Positions 44,648 through 56,600 of a DNA stretch of 64,000 nt are shown in pieces. Where the stretch lies: the NCBI GenBank assembly GCA_934129745.1, contig CAKOWZ010000007.1:16613-80612 (forward strand), written 5' to 3'. Under the pieces are notes generated by a model. That model was given only the letters and a program-made list of their open reading frames with translations. It searched no databases and was not told where the DNA came from. The stretch is from an uncultured Clostridia bacterium. Lineage in GTDB: Bacteria > Bacillota > Clostridia > TANB77 > CAG-508. Position 1 is the first letter of the stretch. The number at the start of each line of letters is the position of its first letter. The translations under genes were made by a program, and so were the position numbers.

Positions 44648-44673
44648 TAAATTATAAATTAAATAAGGAATAG

Positions 44674-45097
44674 AGAATACAAAAAAGAGTATTTGATATA
44701 CTCGTGTCTAGCATTGCAATCATTTTCACTTTTCCAATAATGGTAATAATTTTTATAATAGTAAAGATAGATTCTAAAGGTCCTGGTATATTTAAGCAAA
44801 AAAGAATAACAAAGGATGGTAAAAGGAGATATGAGTATTGTAGGTCCAAGACCAGAGAGAATTGAAATAATAGAAGATATTATAAAAGTAGTACCAGAAT
44901 ATAGAATAAGAGAGCAAGTTAAGTCAGGAATAACGGGATTATCACATATAGAGGGAGATTATTACACTAATCCAAAACAAAGACTAGAATATGATATTAC
45001 TTATATGAGTAAATGGTCTATAAAAAATGATATTAAAATTGTTTTTAGAACATTTGGTAAAATAATAAAAGATGCTAGAAAAAAAGAAGAAATATAA
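44674..45097 (+). pseudogene. Sugar transferase (WbaP/EpsL type), internal deletion
   Basis: The left part reads IQKRVFDILVSSIAIIFTF and SKGPGIFKQKRITKDGK, the N-terminal helix and start of the catalytic domain of polyprenyl-phosphate sugar-1-phosphate transferases. The right part (frame of ATG 44816) reads KGDMSIVGPRPERIE..VKSGITGLSHIEGDYY, its C-terminal half. The middle (about 60-70 codons, normally the FRTM..ELPQ region) is missing and the frame changes at 44813-44820. No standard start exists upstream. This enzyme normally begins glycan assembly on undecaprenyl phosphate, so the locus would need another initiator. Confidence 0.8.
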
Positions 45098-45116
45098 CTA
45101 GAAGGGAAGAAACTTT

Positions 45117-45875
45117 ATGCAAAACATAGATAAGATAGATATAATTATGCCAGCTTATAATTGTGAAAAATATGTAGTACAAGCTATAAACTCGGTAAAA
45201 GAACAAATCTACAAAGAATGGAGATTAATCATTGTAAATGATTGCTCTTTAGATAATACTAAAAGTATAATTGAAAAAGAAATTCAAAGCATAAAAGACA
45301 AAGTTATATTTATTGATTTAAGTACACATATTGGAGTTGCAGAGTGTAGAAATGTAGCAATAAATAAAGTTTCTAATAGATACATTGCATTTTTAGATTC
45401 GGATGACATTTGGAACCCAGAAAAGCTAGAAAAACAATTAAATTTTATGAAAGACAATGAATATTGTTTTACATATACAAGATATACTTATTTGAAAGAT
45501 GGAAATTTCAAAGAAGTAAAAGAAATTCCAAGCAAATTAAATTATAGAAAAGCACTAACTAATACATATATATTAACTTCGACTGTGATGCTAGATACAA
45601 AATACATAGATAAGAAAAATATACTTATGCCTAATATTGGAAGTGAAGATACGGCAACATGGTGGAATATACTAAAAAGTGGTGTAATTTCTTATGGATT
45701 GGATGAAAATTTTACAACTTACAGAGTAACAAATAATGGATTATCACAAAATAAATTTACTAACTTAAAAAGAACTTGGAAATTATATAGAAAACAAGAA
45801 AAGTTATCAATAATATATACAATATACAATTTTTGTTGGTATATATTTCATGCTACAAAAAAACGAATAGTATAG
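45117..45875 (+). CDS. Family 2 glycosyltransferase
   Basis: 252 residues. GT-A fold: IDIIMPAYNCEKYVVQAINS at the start, IVNDCSLDNT, then the metal/UDP-sugar motif FLDSDDIW (about 92-99) and the downstream acidic GSEDTATWW. Cytoplasmic, adds one sugar to the lipid-linked repeat unit. Start supported by AAGGGAAG. Eight bases separate it from the next gene, so they are co-transcribed. Confidence 0.88.
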   Translation: MQNIDKIDIIMPAYNCEKYVVQAINSVKEQIYKEWRLIIVNDCSLDNTKSIIEKEIQSIKDKVIFIDLSTHIGVAECRNVAINKVSNRYIAFLDSDDIWNPEKLEKQLNFMKDNEYCFTYTRYTYLKDGNFKEVKEIPSKLNYRKALTNTYILTSTVMLDTKYIDKKNILMPNIGSEDTATWWNILKSGVISYGLDENFTTYRVTNNGLSQNKFTNLKRTWKLYRKQEKLSIIYTIYNFCWYIFHATKKRIV

Positions 45876-45883
45876 GAGAACCT

Positions 45884-46675
45884 ATGAAAGAACCAGTAAT
45901 TGAAAGTCTAGTTTCTATTAGAAATTTAAAGGATGTAAGAGATGTAAAAAGCTTTATAAAAAAAGCAAATATTTTAGAAGATGTATTACTCATAAATCAA
46001 GTAGAAAATAAGCAACCTATATTAAAATATAAAGAGGAAAAGATAAGGACTATATCATTTAATGAAAAAGGTGTTGCAAGAAGCAGAAATAGAGCCTTAG
46101 AATATGCAAATGGGGATATATGCCTTTTTACAGATGATGACATAAAATATGAAAATAATTATAAAGATATAGTATTAGAAGCATATAACAAATATAAAAA
46201 AGCAGATATGATTATTTTTTATGTTGAAAGTCTAAGTAAAGACAGAAAATTGAAGAAAATCAAAGAAGGAAAAATACATTGGATAGATATAATGAGAGTA
46301 GTTTCAAGTGAAATCACTTTTAAAATAAATAAAATGAAAAATAAAAAAATCAACTTCAATGAGAACTTTGGTCCAGGTGGAAGTTTCTTAATGGGAGAGG
46401 AAACAGTATTTTTAAATGAGTGCTTAAAAAAAGGCTTAAAAATTTATAGTGTACCAGTAAAAATAGGAACAGTAGAGAATAAAGAAAGCACATGGTTTAA
46501 AGGATATAATGAAAAATATTTTTATGATCAGGGAGCTATATTTAAAGAATTACAACCAAAACTTTATAAATTGTTGATTCTTCAATATGTTTTAAGAAAA
46601 TATAGTTTATATAAAAACAAATTTAAGATGAAAGAAATATATGTTATAATGAACAATGGAGCAAATCATAAATAG
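45884..46675 (+). CDS. GT-A-type glycosyltransferase family 2-like protein
   Basis: 263 residues from ATG at 45884 with AGGAG upstream; a longer reading would overlap the preceding gene. The sequence NEKGVARSRNRALEYANGDICLFTDDDIKYE (motif FTDDD about 82-86) is the UDP-sugar and metal site of GT2 enzymes with ARSRN. GPGGSFLMGEETVFLNECLK matches the acceptor/base region. Probably the second sugar transferase of the surface glycan. Followed by the radical SAM gene. Confidence 0.8.
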   Translation: MKEPVIESLVSIRNLKDVRDVKSFIKKANILEDVLLINQVENKQPILKYKEEKIRTISFNEKGVARSRNRALEYANGDICLFTDDDIKYENNYKDIVLEAYNKYKKADMIIFYVESLSKDRKLKKIKEGKIHWIDIMRVVSSEITFKINKMKNKKINFNENFGPGGSFLMGEETVFLNECLKKGLKIYSVPVKIGTVENKESTWFKGYNEKYFYDQGAIFKELQPKLYKLLILQYVLRKYSLYKNKFKMKEIYVIMNNGANHK

Positions 46676-46710
46676 CATTTATATTATAATAAATGAAAAA
46701 GAGGATAATT

Positions 46711-48063
46711 ATGTATGATAAAAATGTAATACTAGTGGGAACTAAAAGAATATGTAATCAAATAGCTTATGTGTTTAACATTAAAGAGTATAGTATATTA
46801 GAAAATATTACTGATATAGAAGAAGATGAGGATGCTACTATACTTATCTGCAAAAAGATCAAAAATAAAAAGAAAATAAAGAATAATAATGTATATTCTT
46901 TAAAAGAATTATATAAATACTTAGATAAGGAATATAAAGAAAAATTTGCACTTAATAGAAATAATGTAAGAAATATTATAAGACCTACATTTACAAATAA
47001 AAGGATAATAGATAAAATTCCAGTAGAATTGTTAAAGCCGTCAGAATTATTAATAAAGGTCATAAATAGTAAAGGATACGATATTAGTTGCAATAACTTA
47101 GAAAATAGTTGTAATATTGATTATGAAGGTTTTATTTGGGGATGTTGCCCTACTTGGATAAGAATTCCATTTGGAAACATTAATAAAGAAAATTCTTACA
47201 ATAATCATATAGCAAGAATTATTAAATTATCATCACTAAACAAATCATATTGTTTATGTGATTTATCAAAATGTAAATTTAATAATGCAAATATTAAAGA
47301 AAACAATATAGGAACACTAAAAACAGATAATTATCCAAAAGAACTAACAATAGCAATAGATAAAACATGCAATTTAAAATGTCAAAGTTGTAGAAAAAGT
47401 CGCTATAAGGCAACAAAAGAAGAAAATCAAAAAATTGAAGAAATAAAAGATAAATTAATAAATACAGGATGGTTAGAAAAATCTGATATAATCATTGCAG
47501 GTCAGGGAGAAGTTTTTTTTAGTGAACACTATAAAAATATATTAAAAACTGATATAAAAAGAAATAAAATTACAATTTTATCAAATGGAACTTTATTTAA
47601 CGAAAAGAATTGGAAACTGTTAGAAAACAAATACAAAGAGATTAATGTTCAAATTTCAATAGATGCAGCAACAGAAGAAACATATAAAAAATTAAGATGC
47701 GGAAATTTTAAAAGTTTAATTAAAAATTTGGAAATGTTAGGAAATTTAAGAAAAGAAGGAAAAATTCAAAATTTACAGTTTAATTTTGTAGTTCAAAAAG
47801 ATAATTACAAAGAAATGATAAAATTTATTGAAATGGGAAAAAGTTTTAATGCTGATAAAATACTATTTACAAAGTTAAATAATTGGGGGACATATTCAAA
47901 AAAAGAATACTTAGAAAAATGCTTAATTATCGATAAAAAATATTTGAATGATGACTTATATAAAACTATGCAAAATCCTATTTTTAAAGAGAGGAAAGTT
48001 GACTTAACAACATTTGAAAACTATATAAGTGCTTCAAAGAAAATATATGGTGGTAAGAAATGA
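46711..48063 (+). CDS. Radical SAM protein with N-terminal SPASM-like cluster
   Basis: 450 residues from ATG at 46711 (AGAGGATAATT before it); an in-frame ATG six codons earlier lacks a ribosome site. Order is unusual: a Rossmann-like N-terminal part (about 1-60), then cysteines typical of a SPASM auxiliary cluster (CNNLENSC, GCC, CLCDLSKC; about 125-195), then the radical SAM core with CNLKCQSC (about 220-227) and QISIDAATEETYKKLR. In normal SPASM proteins the auxiliary cluster follows the core. Its stop overlaps the flippase start by four bases, so it belongs to the glycan locus, perhaps modifying a sugar or a peptide. Substrate unknown. Confidence 0.82.
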   Translation: MYDKNVILVGTKRICNQIAYVFNIKEYSILENITDIEEDEDATILICKKIKNKKKIKNNNVYSLKELYKYLDKEYKEKFALNRNNVRNIIRPTFTNKRIIDKIPVELLKPSELLIKVINSKGYDISCNNLENSCNIDYEGFIWGCCPTWIRIPFGNINKENSYNNHIARIIKLSSLNKSYCLCDLSKCKFNNANIKENNIGTLKTDNYPKELTIAIDKTCNLKCQSCRKSRYKATKEENQKIEEIKDKLINTGWLEKSDIIIAGQGEVFFSEHYKNILKTDIKRNKITILSNGTLFNEKNWKLLENKYKEINVQISIDAATEETYKKLRCGNFKSLIKNLEMLGNLRKEGKIQNLQFNFVVQKDNYKEMIKFIEMGKSFNADKILFTKLNNWGTYSKKEYLEKCLIIDKKYLNDDLYKTMQNPIFKERKVDLTTFENYISASKKIYGGKK

Positions 48064-49481
48064 ATAAAATTATAAAAAACTATTTATATACTGTGAGTTA
48101 TAATATAGTATTAATGGTATTACCTTTGATTACAATACCATACAAGGCAAAAATACTTGGACCAGAGAATATTGGAATATATAGTTATGTTTTTTCTGTA
48201 TTTACATACTTAGTTATGATGGGAAATATAGGAATAAATTATTATGGAAGGCGAGAAATAGCTTATGTAAAAGAAAATAAAGACAAAAGAAGTGAAATAT
48301 TCTATGAGTTATTAATATTAAAAACGGTTATTACGACATTGGTGATGGTGGTATTTTTCTTTATATTTGGTGTAAGAAGTGAGTATTTTAATTTCTATCT
48401 TATAATGTCAATAGATATATTTTTTACCATATTTGATGCAACTTGGTTTTTGCAAGGAGTAGAAGAATTTAAAAAAATAAGCATAATCAGTATAATTATA
48501 AAAATAATAAATGTGTTTGCAACATTTATATTCATTAGAACACCAAACGATTTAATGAATTACTTTATAATTACAGTAGTATGTGATTCTTCATTAATTA
48601 TCTTACTTTTGACATTTATACCTAAATATGTAGGAAGAATAAAAAGATTAAATATAATAAAACATTTAAAACCATGCTTATTTATATTTATGCCACAAAT
48701 ATATTATCATATATATGGAATACTTGATAAAATTATGCTTGGAAATTTAGCAGAGAATATTAGCCAAGTAGCATTTTATGAATATTCAGATAAAATTGTT
48801 AAAATAGTTCTTAGCATATTAAGTTCTGTAATAACAGTAATGGCACCTGTTTTATCAAATGAATTTATAAAGAAAAAAAGTCAGAACTTAAATGAATATA
48901 TGCAAAAAACGATTCGATTTATATTTTTAATTGGTATCCCATTAACATTTGGATTAGTAGCAATTTCAAATAATCTTGTAAGCGTTGTTCTTGGGAATAG
49001 TTATTTAGAAATGATACCAATTATTAAAATATTAGCAGTTTTAATAATACTCTCAGGAATAACCTTAGTTGTTGGAGAACAATACTTAATATCAGTAAAA
49101 AAAGAAAATAAATACACTATTTTAATAATTATAGGCATTATTATTAATATTGCCCTAAACTTATTATTAATACCAAAATATGAAGCAGTAGGAGCAGCAA
49201 TTGCAACAATATTAGGCCAAATGGTGATTTTGATATTAGAAATACCTATAATTAAGCAATTTGTAAATAAATCTTTAATGAAAAGTTTTACGAAATATTT
49301 ACTGTTTTCAATTATTATGTATATAGTAGTATATGGAATTGGATTAATTAATAATTCTGCAATAATACTATCCACTCAAATAATAGTTGGAACATTAATA
49401 TATATGACAATATTATTTTTAACAAAAGATGATTTCTTTAAAAGGAATAAAGAAGGATGTAGCATTAATACTCAATTATGA
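48060..49481 (+). CDS. wzx: Wzx-type oligosaccharide flippase
   Basis: 473 residues with about 12-14 membrane helices. The N-terminus NYLYTVSYNIVLMVLPLITI and IPYKAKILGPENIGIYSY is the classic polysaccharide-flippase (PST/MATE-like) start. It moves the undecaprenyl-linked repeat unit to the outer leaflet, where the ligase or polymerase at 42.4 kb can use it. Translationally coupled (ATGA overlap) to the preceding gene. A strong terminator follows, ending the locus. Confidence 0.9.
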   Translation: MNKIIKNYLYTVSYNIVLMVLPLITIPYKAKILGPENIGIYSYVFSVFTYLVMMGNIGINYYGRREIAYVKENKDKRSEIFYELLILKTVITTLVMVVFFFIFGVRSEYFNFYLIMSIDIFFTIFDATWFLQGVEEFKKISIISIIIKIINVFATFIFIRTPNDLMNYFIITVVCDSSLIILLLTFIPKYVGRIKRLNIIKHLKPCLFIFMPQIYYHIYGILDKIMLGNLAENISQVAFYEYSDKIVKIVLSILSSVITVMAPVLSNEFIKKKSQNLNEYMQKTIRFIFLIGIPLTFGLVAISNNLVSVVLGNSYLEMIPIIKILAVLIILSGITLVVGEQYLISVKKENKYTILIIIGIIINIALNLLLIPKYEAVGAAIATILGQMVILILEIPIIKQFVNKSLMKSFTKYLLFSIIMYIVVYGIGLINNSAIILSTQIIVGTLIYMTILFLTKDDFFKRNKEGCSINTQL

Positions 49482-49505
49482 AAAGAATAAATTTAAAAAT
49501 ACTTT

Positions 49506-49560
49506 TACCACAATTTATATATGCAATATAATTACATATATAAATTGTGGTATTTTTATA
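49506..49560 (+). terminator. Terminator of the exopolysaccharide locus
   Basis: 18-bp perfect stem (49506-49523 and 49535-49552, TACCACAATTTATATATG) with an 11-base loop and five T. Confidence 0.85.
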
Positions 49561-50062
49561 TGTCTATTTTTTAAAAACGTTTTAAAATCGATTTTGAAGT
49601 GCCAAAAAATTAATTTATATCTAAAAATAATTAATAATTTCTATATTAAATTCAAAAAAATAAAGTTATGTTGACTTTTAAAAAAATTTAACTAAAAACA
49701 TATAAATATTTTCAAGAGAAAAAAGGAAAGTAAAATTCATCCCAAAAGAACTTTTTAAGATAAATTTTAAAAAAATCGTATCTCATTTGCATATTTTTTA
49801 TGATTTCTGCATTTTCTTTGCAATCAAAAATGAAGCAAAAGGGCTATATCCCTAAAGAAGAGAAACTAAAATGAGCTTATATAATCATTTTTTGTAATAA
49901 TTTGTCAAAAAATGACATGCTAAATCCAGCGTGTCCGTAGTGATGTCTGTTTTATGACAAAGTATAGTCTAAAATGATATAAAAATTTAATAATTATTTA
50001 ATATCTATCTTAACCTTATATTTCCGTAAATTTAAGATATAAAATATATAAAAATAGCTATA
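49561..50062. other. Long intergenic region, possible structured elements
   Basis: No gene seen. There is a hairpin GACATGC / GCGTGTC (about 49913-49936, one wobble) and an adjacent stretch AGCAAAAGGGCTATATCCCT near 49835 that is less A/T-rich than its surroundings. It ends at the promoter listed next. Both structures lie upstream of that promoter, so a leader-riboswitch role is not supported; an sRNA or binding site is possible. Confidence 0.35.
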
Positions 50063-50091
50063 TTGACAGTACAAAATATATAGAATATAAG
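50063..50091 (+). promoter_or_regulatory. Promoter of the dockerin/cohesin surface operon
   Basis: Perfect TTGACA (50063-50068), a 17-base spacer and TATAAG (50086-50091), about 120 bases before the first gene. Confidence 0.65.
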
Positions 50092-50211
50092 TATAGTAAA
50101 AAGCCAGGCAAGTGTGAAACGAAGAAAACTAGAACAAAAACAAAGCCAGAAATGGGATTTGAAAATGAAAAAAGTAACGAGAAAAAATATTTAGAAGAAG
50201 GAGGCAATGGG

Positions 50212-50646
50212 ATGCAAAAAAAAGTTAAAACAATAGCAATAATAACGATTTTTATAATCATAATCGTTATAGCAATTTGTGCGATATTTATTTTAAAGAA
50301 GCATAATATAAGTGTAGTTCCAAGTTATGATGCTGAAACAAAGACTTATATAGTAGAAAAGCATAATATAGAGATAAGTTCTAATGAAAGTTTATCCTAT
50401 GATATATCCACTGGGCAATATTCTCTGCCTCTTACATTGATAAATAAAGGAGGAAAAGATTATAAAGAATTGGTTTTGAAAGTTGAATTATACGACAAAA
50501 ATGGGAAAGCTATAAAACAACTATCAGAAACCATAGAAACTCTGCGTATGGAGGAAAGACGAGAAATCCTCTTAGAGTTTGAAGATATTGAAACATTAGT
50601 ACATAATTATAAGATTATAAATGTAGAAATAAAAAATAGAAAATAG
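50212..50646 (+). CDS. Membrane-anchored FxLYD-domain protein
   Basis: 144 residues from ATG at 50212, six bases after GAAGGAGG; an upstream ATG at 50152 has no ribosome site. One N-terminal membrane helix (about 6-30), then an extracellular domain (about 55-143) with YSLPLTLINKGGKDYKELVLKVELYDKNG, the FxLYD-type sandwich (here VELYD) common in secreted Bacillota proteins. First gene of the operon with the 3414-aa protein, 28 bases upstream. Could help fold or hold it at the membrane; not known. Confidence 0.75.
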   Translation: MQKKVKTIAIITIFIIIIVIAICAIFILKKHNISVVPSYDAETKTYIVEKHNIEISSNESLSYDISTGQYSLPLTLINKGGKDYKELVLKVELYDKNGKAIKQLSETIETLRMEERREILLEFEDIETLVHNYKIINVEIKNRK

Positions 50647-50674
50647 TAGGATAACTATGAAGGAGAACTGTAAT

Positions 50675-53600
50675 ATGAAGGTTTTAGAGATGCTTAATAA
50701 ATTAAATAAAATAAGTAAAAAAGCTCTGATTAGGGTTAAGGATAAAGCAAAAAATATACCAAATAATATAATAGGTAAAATAAATAAAAAATCAGATAAT
50801 ACAATTAAGGTAAAAGATAAGACAAACAGTAAAAAAGAAGGATTTTCTAAAAGGAGAATTCTACCAATTACTGCGTGTCTTACTTTGGTGTCTATTATTG
50901 TAGCAAATATTTTTGTTCAAAACAACACTGTACAAACATTAATGACACCTGAAACACAAAAGTTTGAAGCTTTTACTACCACAAATCCAGATGAATCAAC
51001 TAAAAAATATACATCTGGGGGTACATATACAGCTCCTTATGATGGAAAGTATTATATAGAAGCTTATGGTGCAAAAGGAGGAAACTCTAATTATACTACA
51101 TATTGGGTAACTTCACATAGTGCAAAAGGTAAGTATACAACTTATACTTTATACAGGCAACAGTCAAGCAATAAAGCATACACAGGAGGAAATGGTGGAA
51201 AAGTAACGGGATATATAGAATTAAAAAAAGGAGAAACTTTAAGCATTGCAGTAGGAGGTACAGGCACAAATTATTATGTAGACACCAGACATAGTGCTTC
51301 TTATCAAACCAGTTTAAGTACTGACGGACTTTATGTCAGTTCAAGTCAACTTTATGATAGAGGAAATTATGGAACTTATGGAAGCAATGGTGGAGCAACA
51401 ACAGTAAAAAAAGGGAACACAACTTTATTTACAGCAAATGGTGGAAATGGTGCAACAACAAGTAATGGTTCAGCGGGGACTGGTTCTTATGGATCAGATG
51501 TTACAAGTGGTACAACATCTACAGGAGCAAATAGTGGTGCAGGATATGTAAATATTAAATTTGCTGGAAATGATAACTATTTATTAGGTCTTTCTGTAAA
51601 TGGAAATAGTGTTCCAGACTTTAGTCCTACAACTTTAACATATAATATATCTGTTGGTCGTCATCAAGAAGAAGATTTAACAGTATCAGCACTTAAAGGA
51701 ATAAGTACTCAAAATGTAACATGTTCAAGTACAGTTTTAACAGATAAAGAAAATGTAATAACAGTAGAAGTTGAAGGTGGAGTAACATATACAATAAATG
51801 TTACTTGGTTAGATTGGGATTATGCTAAATTAGATGGAATCAAGATAAATGGAGAAGAAATTGAAAACTTTGATCCAAACACTTCAGATGTTGACATAGT
51901 AATTCCGAGACATACAGGTGATATATCAATAGAAGGATTAGCTGGTGCAACAAATCAAGGTATAGAATATACAAGACAAACATTTACATGTGAAGTAAAA
52001 ACAGTAGATGAACAAATAACTGTAACCGCATTGTCTGGTGAACAATTTATATATAACCTACATTTTACGTGGGAAGGATATGATTATTCATTAGTAGATG
52101 ACATAAAAATAGCTGGAGCAACAATAGAAGGATTTAATCCAGAAACATTAGAATATACAATAAATGCAGATAATTATGTAGATAAGCTAAGTTTAGAAGT
52201 ATCAGATGGTGCAGCTTGGCAAACTCTTACATATGAAAACGTTTTAGACTTAACAGAACCAGTAAATGAATTTGAGATATCATCTATATCAAAAGATGGC
52301 AGTGAAACAATATATAAGCTTACTGTAAATTGGGCTACATATAACTGGCCATATTTAGATGGAATAAATATTAATACAGAATCAAAAGGAGTATTTAACA
52401 AAGAATTTTCAGCTCAAGATTTAGAATATTCTGTATGGGTACCAAATACAACAAGTAAAATAAAATTAGAAGCAATACCAGGAGCTGGTGGTCAAACAAT
52501 TGAATATTTAGATGGTGAAGAGCTTACATCACTTATTAATCCTAAGAGAATAAAAGTTACAGCAAAAGATGGAACAGAAGCTATATACAACATAAGTGTA
52601 GATTATACATATGGAAGATTAAAAGATATTCAAATAGAACACGGTACATTTACAACACCATTTAGTGAAGATAAAAATGAATATAATGTTGTAATAGATA
52701 AAGATTATGATGAAATAGATATAAAAGCAATTCCATGTTCTAGATTTACTAAGATTGAAAATGATGGAATACATACAGTGCCAGTTGGAACAAGTAATGT
52801 AGATATTAAAGCAATAGATCACGATGGAAAAGAAGTTGTATATAAATTACATTTAACAAGAGCACCATCTAACGATGATAAATTAAAAGCAATTTATATT
52901 AATGGAACAGAAATTGAGAGTTTTGATCCAGAAGTAAATGAATTTAGTTATAATGTGCCTAGAGAATATTTTGAAGCTAATATTACAGTAAAAAAAGGAA
53001 TGGTATCACAAGAAGTTATTTTACCAAATAATGAATTACATTCAGGAACAACAACAAAACAGATAACAGTAGTATCAGAAGATGGTAGAAACACAAGAAC
53101 ATATACAATACATTTAATTAAAGAGCATAGCACAAGATTAAAAGAATTAGTATTAGAAAACACCAATTATGGCGTTGAAATTAAATTTGGAGATGAATTT
53201 GACCCAGATGTGCTTGAATATAGATTTGATATGCCAAAAACTGCAATGTCACTTAAAGCATCTTATGTAGCATTTGATGATGAAGCAACAGTAACGATTA
53301 CAGGAAATACATATATTGATTCAAATACAAAAATATTTGTTGAAGTTAAAGCACCTGATTGTGAGACAACAACTTATGTAATTAATGTTTATAAAGGTAA
53401 TGAGAACTTTGTACAAAAAGAATCATATGGATATGTTGGTGGAATACAAAAATTTACTGCTGAATATACAGGAAGATATCTGTTAGAAGCTTGGGGAGCA
53501 CAAGGTGGAGCGTCATATAATGACGGAAATTCAAATGCAAGAGGTGGATATGGTGCATATTCAAAAGGTGAAGTATATTTAGAAAAAGGACAAACAATAT

Positions 53601-56600
53601 ATATTGCAACAGGTGAAGCAGGAAGAAATGGTTGGAAAAAGTATGCCCCTCCAGAATCATTTAATGGTGGTGGTAGTGGAACATGGATGGGCTATGTATA
53701 TGGTTCCCTTTGGAATAAATATAAATGTAGAGCTGGTGGTGCCGGAGGTGGTGCTACAAGTATAAGTTTTGCATATGGAACATTAGATACACAAGCAAAT
53801 AAATTAGACCAATTGTTATTAGTTGCTGGTGGTGGAGGCGGTGCCTCATATAAACAAGCAGGTGGTAATGCTGGAGGAATTACTGGAAATAGAGGAGACA
53901 ATAGTGGCGGAACAGGTGGAACTCAAAATAGCGGTTATTCATTTGGAAAAGGTCAAAATGGAAGTGGTAGAGGAAACGCAAATGGTGTTGCCGGAGGTGG
54001 CGGAGGCTATTACGGTGGATGCATTAATAATACAACTTATTACAATGGTAATGCAGCCGGTGGAGGTTCAGGGTACATAGGAAATAAATTACTTACAAAT
54101 AAAGTAATGTATGGATATGGAGTTCAAACCTCAAATAACGAAAATACAAAAACAGTAAGTACCTCAAATGTATCATATAGTGCAATTTCTAATTATGCAA
54201 AAGCAGGAAATGGTGCAGCTAGAATTACTTATTTAAGTTTACCAGACGATAATGGTTTAGCATCAATTAGTGCAGAAAATGGAACTTTTGATATTGAATT
54301 TAACCCAGATACATTAGAATATCAATTATATTTACCAGAAGGAATAAACTCAACTAAGTTATATGCAAGTCCTAGAGATGAAAAAGCAAAAGTTACAGGC
54401 ACTGGTGAATATATTGTAGAAGGTAAATCAAAAGTGGCGACAATTACATGTACTGCTCAAAATGGACTAAAGAAAGAATATAAAGTTAAAATTATAAAAT
54501 TTGCATCAACAGAGTCAAGAGCGAAAAACATAAAAATAGAAGGACTAAACCAAGAATTATTAAAAGATCATCCAGAATATGGAGTAACAACTCCAGCAAC
54601 ATTTGATAAAGATACTTTAAGTTATACAATGTTAGTACCTTATGAAACAAAACAAGTATTATTTAATGTAGAACTATTAGATAGTAGAGCAACTGTTGAA
54701 GGAAATGGAATTCAAGAATTAGCAGATGTAGAAAACACATTTGAAATTGTGGTAACAGCAGAAAATGAAGTTGATAAAACAACATATACATATACAATAA
54801 CAAGGGATATAGCAAGTAATGCAGATCTTAAAAAATTAGATGTAACAAGTCCACAAACAGATATAGGATTTGAGAGAAATAAAACTGAATACAAATTTGC
54901 AGTACCAAAAGAAACAACAACTCTTGAATTAGATATAGAAACAGAAGATCCACTTGCAACTTATGAAGTAAATGGATTAGATGAAGGAACAGAATTAAAT
55001 TATGGATTTAATGAAATAACAATAGTTGTAACATCACAAAATGGAACAACAAAAACATATACATTAAATGTATATAGAGAAAGAATAGATAATGTTTTAC
55101 TACAAAATATAACAGTTGAAAATAATGGAAATAATTTAGAATATACTCCGGAGTTTGATAGAATAACTTTTGAATATAAACTAAAAGTTCCAAATGAAAT
55201 TGATAGTGTAGATGTTAAGGCTACTGCTGAAGACCCAGATAATGTATGGGTAATGATTACAAATGAACATCAAACATTAAATGCAGGCAAAAATACTGTA
55301 ACAATTAATGTTACAAGTCAAAATAACTGTGAAGAAACGTATACATTAGAAATTGAAAGAGAAAAGAATTCAAATGCTAATTTGGCTAATATTCAAATAT
55401 TTAATGAAAATGATACTGAATATCCATTAGTTGAAGAATTTAATAAAGATAAAACAAATTATACATGCCAATATAAATCAAATAATTCAACAGTAAAAAT
55501 AGTTGCAACACCAGAAGTTAAAACAACAGAAGTCAAATTAATAGATGACAATAATGTTAAAAAAGGATCAAATATTAAGAAAATATTGGCAGTAGCAGAA
55601 GATGGAACAGCAAAAACTTATGTTGTAAATATTTTCAAAACAGATGTTGATGAAAATACATATTTAGAAGATGTAAAATTTGAATTTGAAGATGGATATA
55701 GAATTGTTCCAGAATTTGATAAAGAAAAACAAGAATATAATGTTATTATTCCAAGATATTATCAATATAAAAATATAGGTATTTTTGGAACCGCAGAAAA
55801 TGTAAAATCTAAAGTTACTGGAAATGGTACATATTCTTATGGATGTAACAAAAATACAACAAATGATGATCCAGATTTTACAGATTATCCAGAGCAAATG
55901 GAATTGACATTAACAGTAACAGCAGAAAGTGGAGACACAAGAGATTATGTATTTAAAATATCTCAAGAAATAAATTCAAAAGCATACTTAAAGAGAATAG
56001 AAACAGATAAAGGAACAGTAGAACCTAATTTTGATAAAGATGTTTTGGATTACACAATAAATGTAGATAAAGATACAGAAGAAATAAATATTTTAGGTGT
56101 TCCATTATATTATGGTACAGTAGTTACAGGCAATGGAAAACATACATTAAAAGGTGGAGATAACAAAATTGAATTAACTGCAGTATCAGAAGATGGAAAA
56201 GAAACTTTAAAATATACAGTAAATGTTGTTAAAGAAAAACAACATAATGCAAATATTAAAAACTTAAGTGTAAAAGAAGGAAGAATAACTCCTGATTTTA
56301 CACAAGATACTTTACAATATTCACTAAAAGTTACAAACGAAATAGATAAACCAAACTACTTAGTAGAACTAGAAGATGAAAATGCAACCTATGATATTGA
56401 ACCACAATTAGTAAGTGAAGGTGAAACAGAAGTTAAAATAACAGTTACAGCAGAAGATGGAGAAACTACAAAAGAATATATTGTAAATGTAAATAGACAA
56501 GCAAAAGAACAATTTAGCAATTATCTAGAATCAATTACATTAAGTAGTGGAAATCTATCACCAGAATTTGAAAAAGCAAATATGTATTATGAGATGACAG

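Noticed and set aside
49830..49960. Possible riboswitch (c-di-GMP or preQ1 type) before the dockerin operon
   Set aside because: The conserved bases of those classes are absent, and the stretch lies upstream of the best promoter, so it would not be in the leader.
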